Shown here: one piece after another, positions 59,801-64,000 of the stretch
How positions within the stretch are numbered: position 1 is the stretch's first letter
Layout: each line of letters opens with the position of its first letter
DNA from: Plumapathes pennacea
Lineage: Eukaryota; Cnidaria; Anthozoa; Antipatharia; Myriopathidae
DNA length: 64,000 nucleotides
Assembly: GCA_964036295.1 (NCBI GenBank)
Contig: OZ038465.1
Coordinates: forward strand, 4,471,167 to 4,535,166
Reading direction: 5' to 3'
The notes under the pieces: model-generated
The model's database searches: none
Told to the model about the DNA's origin: nothing
Seen by the model: the letters and a program-made list of their open reading frames with translations, nothing else
Translations under genes and position numbers: made by a program

Positions 59801-62800
59801 TTGACCACAGAACCAGCCACACCCAGTGCGGTGAAGATCCTGACATTTAGAGAGAAAAAAAAATTGGGTGGGGTTACACCTCTACCTTTTCCCTCCATTC
59901 TTCAATCTGAACATTATTATTTTTAGGGCTGAATTTTTTTCAGTAAGCATAACCAGTTCCTTGCTTGCCAATGAAGAGTGGTGAAGGCTCGGCAGAGAGT
60001 GGCAAAGGTGAACGGTGGTGAGAAAACCTCTGGGCCCACGAGGTAGCAACCTCACTTCCATGCCAGTTCAATCACATTGTGTTTGTCAAACATTATTAAA
60101 CCAATCAGCAACAAGTTCAACTGAACTCATGGAAGTGAGGTTGCTACCTTGCACGCCCAGAGGTCCTTTCTGCTCACTTCATAATTCTTGTCGGAAAACT
60201 CTTAAAGACATAAATAAGGACCTCTGAAACCAGGGTAAACCAACCACACAATTGTCAGGAAGCGGCTAGGGGTATGACTGTGTACCCATACATCACTGAT
60301 AAAGCCAGCTGCTTAGTCTGTGCTTATAGTTCAAAGTGTAAATATATTTTATCTGTCTAATATTACACTCAGTGCAGATGAGTTGTGGCAAACAGAAGTG
60401 ATCTGCCATGTTGATTTAATTAATAACGATTTACCTTTACAATCTGTGAGCCAAGCTCATCATCATCAGGGTTACTTTTCTCGTTAAAACAAAGTTTTGC
60501 TGTTTTCTCCCAGTCAAGGTCTCGCAGTTTGCTTTCTGCTAAGCAAAGCCATAACTGAAGAATAAAACAACAACAACAAAAGCACAAAAAGTTAAGCACA
60601 AAAAAGTACATATAAACAAAAACAAAACAAAAATTCTGCAGGCAAAAACCTTCTACCTGGATGTGAATTTTCATTACAGAGTTAACAATGGGCCCTTTAC
60701 ATTACTTGACGCACAGAGAATGTGTCAGCTGACATTTTGGAATTATCAGAAGTCCTAAGGCAAAACAAGTTTTGTCGTTGATCACTTTTATTGCAGGGTA
60801 TTTTTACTTCATAGTTCTTGTATTGTTGCATGCCCAAGATGTTGTACAGCCAAACATGGAGTACCAGCACATACCCTCTTTCTCCACTGGGAAGGAACAC
60901 CATATGGAAGTCGAGCTATAGCTTTGAAGGCAGCCAGCCACTGCAAAGAGAATACCGTTTCTTACTTAACTCCTGAGCAGTTTTTCCAACCATTCAAAAA
61001 GACTGTGAATACAGACAGTGGACACACAGGCACAACCAAAGCTGTCTAAACAGTATTCTATCCAGGGTTGTAGATGAGAAGTGAGTAAAAAATGAGTTTC
61101 CTCTGCTCTATACTGTACCTGTCGAAAAGCCCTTTTCCCACTTTGAGGAATAAATGAAAACCTGATCCTTGTGTCTACACCTGAGAAAAAATACATATAT
61201 GTCACATCAGAATCCCTCTATATATTATTCAATTCCCCAAAATGTACCAGACACCTCAGCATATTACCATCATGCACATATACAGTAAAGCAAGAATTTA
61301 ACAATCTTTCAGTTCCTTACAATATTCTCTTCTTTCAGTAACATAATCCAGTTTCAGGTTTCCCAAGGACTGATTAGTTGAATGAAAATCAAGTTACCAT
61401 GGAAAGTGCAACAATAATACTTTCACACTCTACAAGGTTTAGTCAATTCTGTGCACTACCAAACACTTTGAACATATAAAGCTTTACTTATGTATACATA
61501 CTTATAAACCTATATATCAATATTACTGTATACTGACAAATTCAGCCCAGACTTGGTTTTAAAATTGATGGTTTTCAAACAATTAAGGTGGCCATGTCGG
61601 GACCAAGAACAATAGAAGCTAATAAGCTTTCCACCAGTGTCGCTGCCATCACGTCATGTGCAAACCAAGAATCATGGTTGCTAAGATCTATTGACAAATT
61701 TTTGCTGACATAAATTAAGTTTGGGACAACAAGAGTAGTGCAAACCACTCCAGTGTGAAAAATATGCTAACACCTCACTCTACTACACTTCAGTTTACAA
61801 GACTAATGATCAATGTGCAGAGGAGTATGTAGTTTGTACTAATGCATCAACAAACACACATGTACATAACACGCATGTGAATAATATAGTTCAAACAGCT
61901 ATCAAAATCACATGAAAGAAAATTGTTTTGGAAAAGTACCTTTTCATGATAACAACACAGTTGGATATTCACAAATAATTTGGCATAAACACTATTCACT
62001 TCAGTAGTTATGAAGTACATTAATATTCTGGCCAAAGTATACGCATTTTTCTTTTTAATAGTGTTTGATCTTCATAAGATTGATTTTTAGTGTTCAAAAC
62101 TACCAGAGTATTTCAATCAAGCATCAATATTTAAACCAACTACTGGTTGTGAAAATTACAGTCAAACTATAAATAAAAATCTGCATGACAATAGCAATTT
62201 TCCGCGTTGTGGTCAAGGAATCATAGACCTCAAACCAAGCCGTACATAAGCATTTATGTACAAATTTCATGCGATTTGATAATGGCACTGTGATTAGATC
62301 AGGAGGTGTGGAGCTACTAGAATCATAAACAAGCTGTGCACAAAAAAAATTGTGGTGTCTTACAAGTACTCAATCCTGTGAATTAATATTTCCGCTTAGG
62401 TGACAGAACTGACATTATACATGTATGTGTGCGTCATCTTCAGGCGCTAAATTGTTTTAATCTCAGCTAAATAACAACAAACTATCTATAAATAGTCTCT
62501 TAACTTTTGCACATGACGCCAAACCATTTACAAAATTCGATCAACGCAAGAAATCATATTATAAAATATTGTAGCTATAGTGTTACTGTAAAATTAAGTA
62601 GAAGTCGATACGACTATAATAAACAAATTGCACGTACGTCTTTTCAGGGATACTGCCTGGAGAACGGCAGTCAGGACATCGAAGTTTCTTTGTAGTTTGT
62701 AAGCATGTTTATCTCTTCTCTTCAGATGTTTGACCAGCTTTGTGGAGAGCATTGAAATTCTCGTTCGAATTTCCTTTGCTATTGCCTCAACTTCTTCTTT

Positions 62801-63483
62801 ACCTGTCCAAGAAAAGCAGAAAGCCAAAAGCATTAGTGTTTCTCTTAATCAGATATTTTATGATGTTCGAAATCGAAAAAATCTTAAGACGAACTCTCAA
62901 CTGAATACAAGCTGGTTCAAATAATGCCAACATTTGGCGCTCGAGTATAAAATAATCGATCGTAGATCTCTTCTATTTTCCCCCTTCTATTTTCCCCCTT
63001 GGAAAGACTTGGCTACTTTTGCTAAAATTTATTTCATAGAATTCTATCGAGCTACACGTTTGTTAAAGCAGTACTGTGCATCACCTCCTGGCTGTGTTTT
63101 GAGTTACCTTTGCCCTGGAGTGAACCTTTAGTCCACCTCTCTCGACTCTCTTCAAAGTCAAAGGACGAGCCACCAAACACACTCCCAGAAGTGGTAGAAC
63201 ACTCAGTCACGTTGTCACTGTCTACGGAGTACCGAGCATGGTAATGGTCGTAAATTTCGAACAGCAAGCAATCGACAATGGACGACTGCTTCGAGAGAAC
63301 GTCGCGCCTGCATGGCACGCTATCACTCATTTCGTCGCTATCTCGCCTCCCCGGAAAACTCCAATCGGAGTCAATGCTTCTCGGACTAGACGGGCTTTCC
63401 TCCAGACTACTCGTAGTACTGAGACTTTCCCGTGTGGTAACTTCTGAGCGCTCCAAGTCCGACTCATCTTCAGTGTCCGCCAT
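56822..63483 (-). CDS. TBC1D30: TBC1D30, Rab GTPase-activating protein, 9 coding exons
   Basis: Minus-strand exons 63108-63483, 62638-62802, 61119-61180, 60875-60940, 60435-60554, 59654-59839, 59022-59371, 58707-58812, 56822-58213; all GT-AG, in phase, 940 residues. TBC1D30 accelerates GTP hydrolysis by Rab proteins (reported for Rab8, linked to primary cilia). The N-terminus is Ser-rich with SSIVDCLLFEIYDHYHARY. A coiled segment (TRISMLSTKLVKHLKRRDKH) precedes the TBC domain, about residues 190-430. The catalytic arginine finger lies in IVKDLHRTG (R267) across the exon 5/6 junction, and the glutamine finger in VGYCQGFN (Q303). YFANNLRALSVDMAVLRDL and VFTMQWFLTLFATSLP are family hallmarks. 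The last exon encodes a 463-residue low-complexity tail with GLAELREQYTYNIHPF and a Gln-rich coiled coil, as in vertebrate TBC1D30. An element (60017-60179) sits in intron 5. Confidence 0.94.
60017..60179. mobile_element. Hairpin element in TBC1D30 intron 5
   Basis: Left arm TGAGAAAACCTCTGGG ... GAGGTAGCAACCTCACTTCCATG. The right arm is the inverted copy CATGGAAGTGAGGTTGCTACC ... CCCAGAGGTCCTTTCTGCTCA. The core is about 60 bp. Non-coding foldback MITE. Confidence 0.75.
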
Positions 63484-64000
63484 GTTTGGGCTCCGCTGAC
63501 ACCGGCTGGCGGCAGTGACTCATTTCAAATTCATTGGTCAGCTGAAATGTACTATACCCCCTGCGGCGTCGAGCTTCGTCTGAATTGATTTAACCTTTAA
63601 ATCGATTATTTTGCTTGGCGGCGTAGGTGCAGAAATAGGCGGATTACAGCTGTTTCGAAGCTTAAATCATTAGGTAAACTATGTGTAATTATGATAACCG
63701 ACTATAGCTATATACGGACCCAAGCCTTTGTCAGAGGAGCAATGGCCTCAAGCTTTCCCCATATATGTTAAGTAGGAGGCACTGAACTCTCAAAACTGTT
63801 GTTTGTCCAATCTGGGCCTCAATTTTTCTTATTTCTTTCTGCCTTTTTCTACTATTTTAAAAAAGTGGACTCACATCACGCCACTATGGAATGTTTGCCG
63901 CGCTAGTTCGTTGCTGGGATACTGTATGAACATGAAAAGCCCCGATTATATCTGTAACAAAAAGACACGCCAGGGCAGCAGAGTAAACAGCCTCATCCAC
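63484..64000. other. TBC1D30 upstream region to right window edge
   Basis: Presumed promoter and 5' UTR of TBC1D30 near 63484-63600. No coding segment or repeat recognised beyond it. Confidence 0.4.

Overview
This is an intron-rich eukaryotic window, AT-rich outside exons, with short exons, compact introns and many small inverted-repeat elements. The protein set (TRPC channel, ETS factor, MFSD4 transporter, TMEM43, TFIIIC subunit GTF3C6, MICOS CHCH protein, meiotic helicase HFM1, TBC1D30) is that of an animal. The intron density, the repeat styles and the PHYHIP-like genes suggest an anthozoan cnidarian, probably a stony coral. The animal call is firm. The coral call is inference from remembered family resemblance, not from a search.

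Layout, left to right. 1-1875: first coding exon of a TRPC-type channel on the minus strand; the rest of the gene runs off the left edge. 4728-6584: a two-exon ETS-domain factor on the minus strand. 6585-16476: about 9.9 kb where no gene can be supported, holding hairpin elements, a 124-bp-spaced duplication and a 22-bp minisatellite. 16477-23861: MFSD4-family transporter on the plus strand, 12 coding exons. 25121-32424: TMEM43 on the minus strand, 11 coding exons, tail-to-tail with MFSD4; its fourth intron holds a 1.47-kb terminal-inverted-repeat element with its own ORF. 32634-33618: GTF3C6 on the plus strand, head-to-head with TMEM43. 34327-36225: two divergent intronless paralogues resembling the C-terminal domain of PHYHIP. 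37708-39564: small charged coiled-coil protein on the minus strand, head-to-head with a MIC19/MIC25-like MICOS gene at 39757-42111. 42645-55982: HFM1, 44 coding exons, 1451 residues predicted. 56822-63483: TBC1D30 on the minus strand, nine coding exons, 940 residues predicted, tail-to-tail with HFM1.

Most multi-exon models were built by hand. Splice sites were picked so that phase was kept at every junction and conserved motifs continued across it. Reconstructed lengths (HFM1 1451, TBC1D30 940, TMEM43 409, MFSD4 534 residues) sit close to the lengths I recall for the vertebrate proteins. The genes form no operon-like pathway; this is ordinary metazoan gene order with compact bidirectional promoters.

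The most unusual items are a likely U12-type intron in HFM1 with non-canonical GT...GG ends, a GC-AG intron in the same gene, a (TA)98 array directly in front of a HFM1 splice acceptor, an 18-nt in-frame microexon in the transporter, the ORF-bearing element in TMEM43, and the divergent pair of PHYHIP-like genes.
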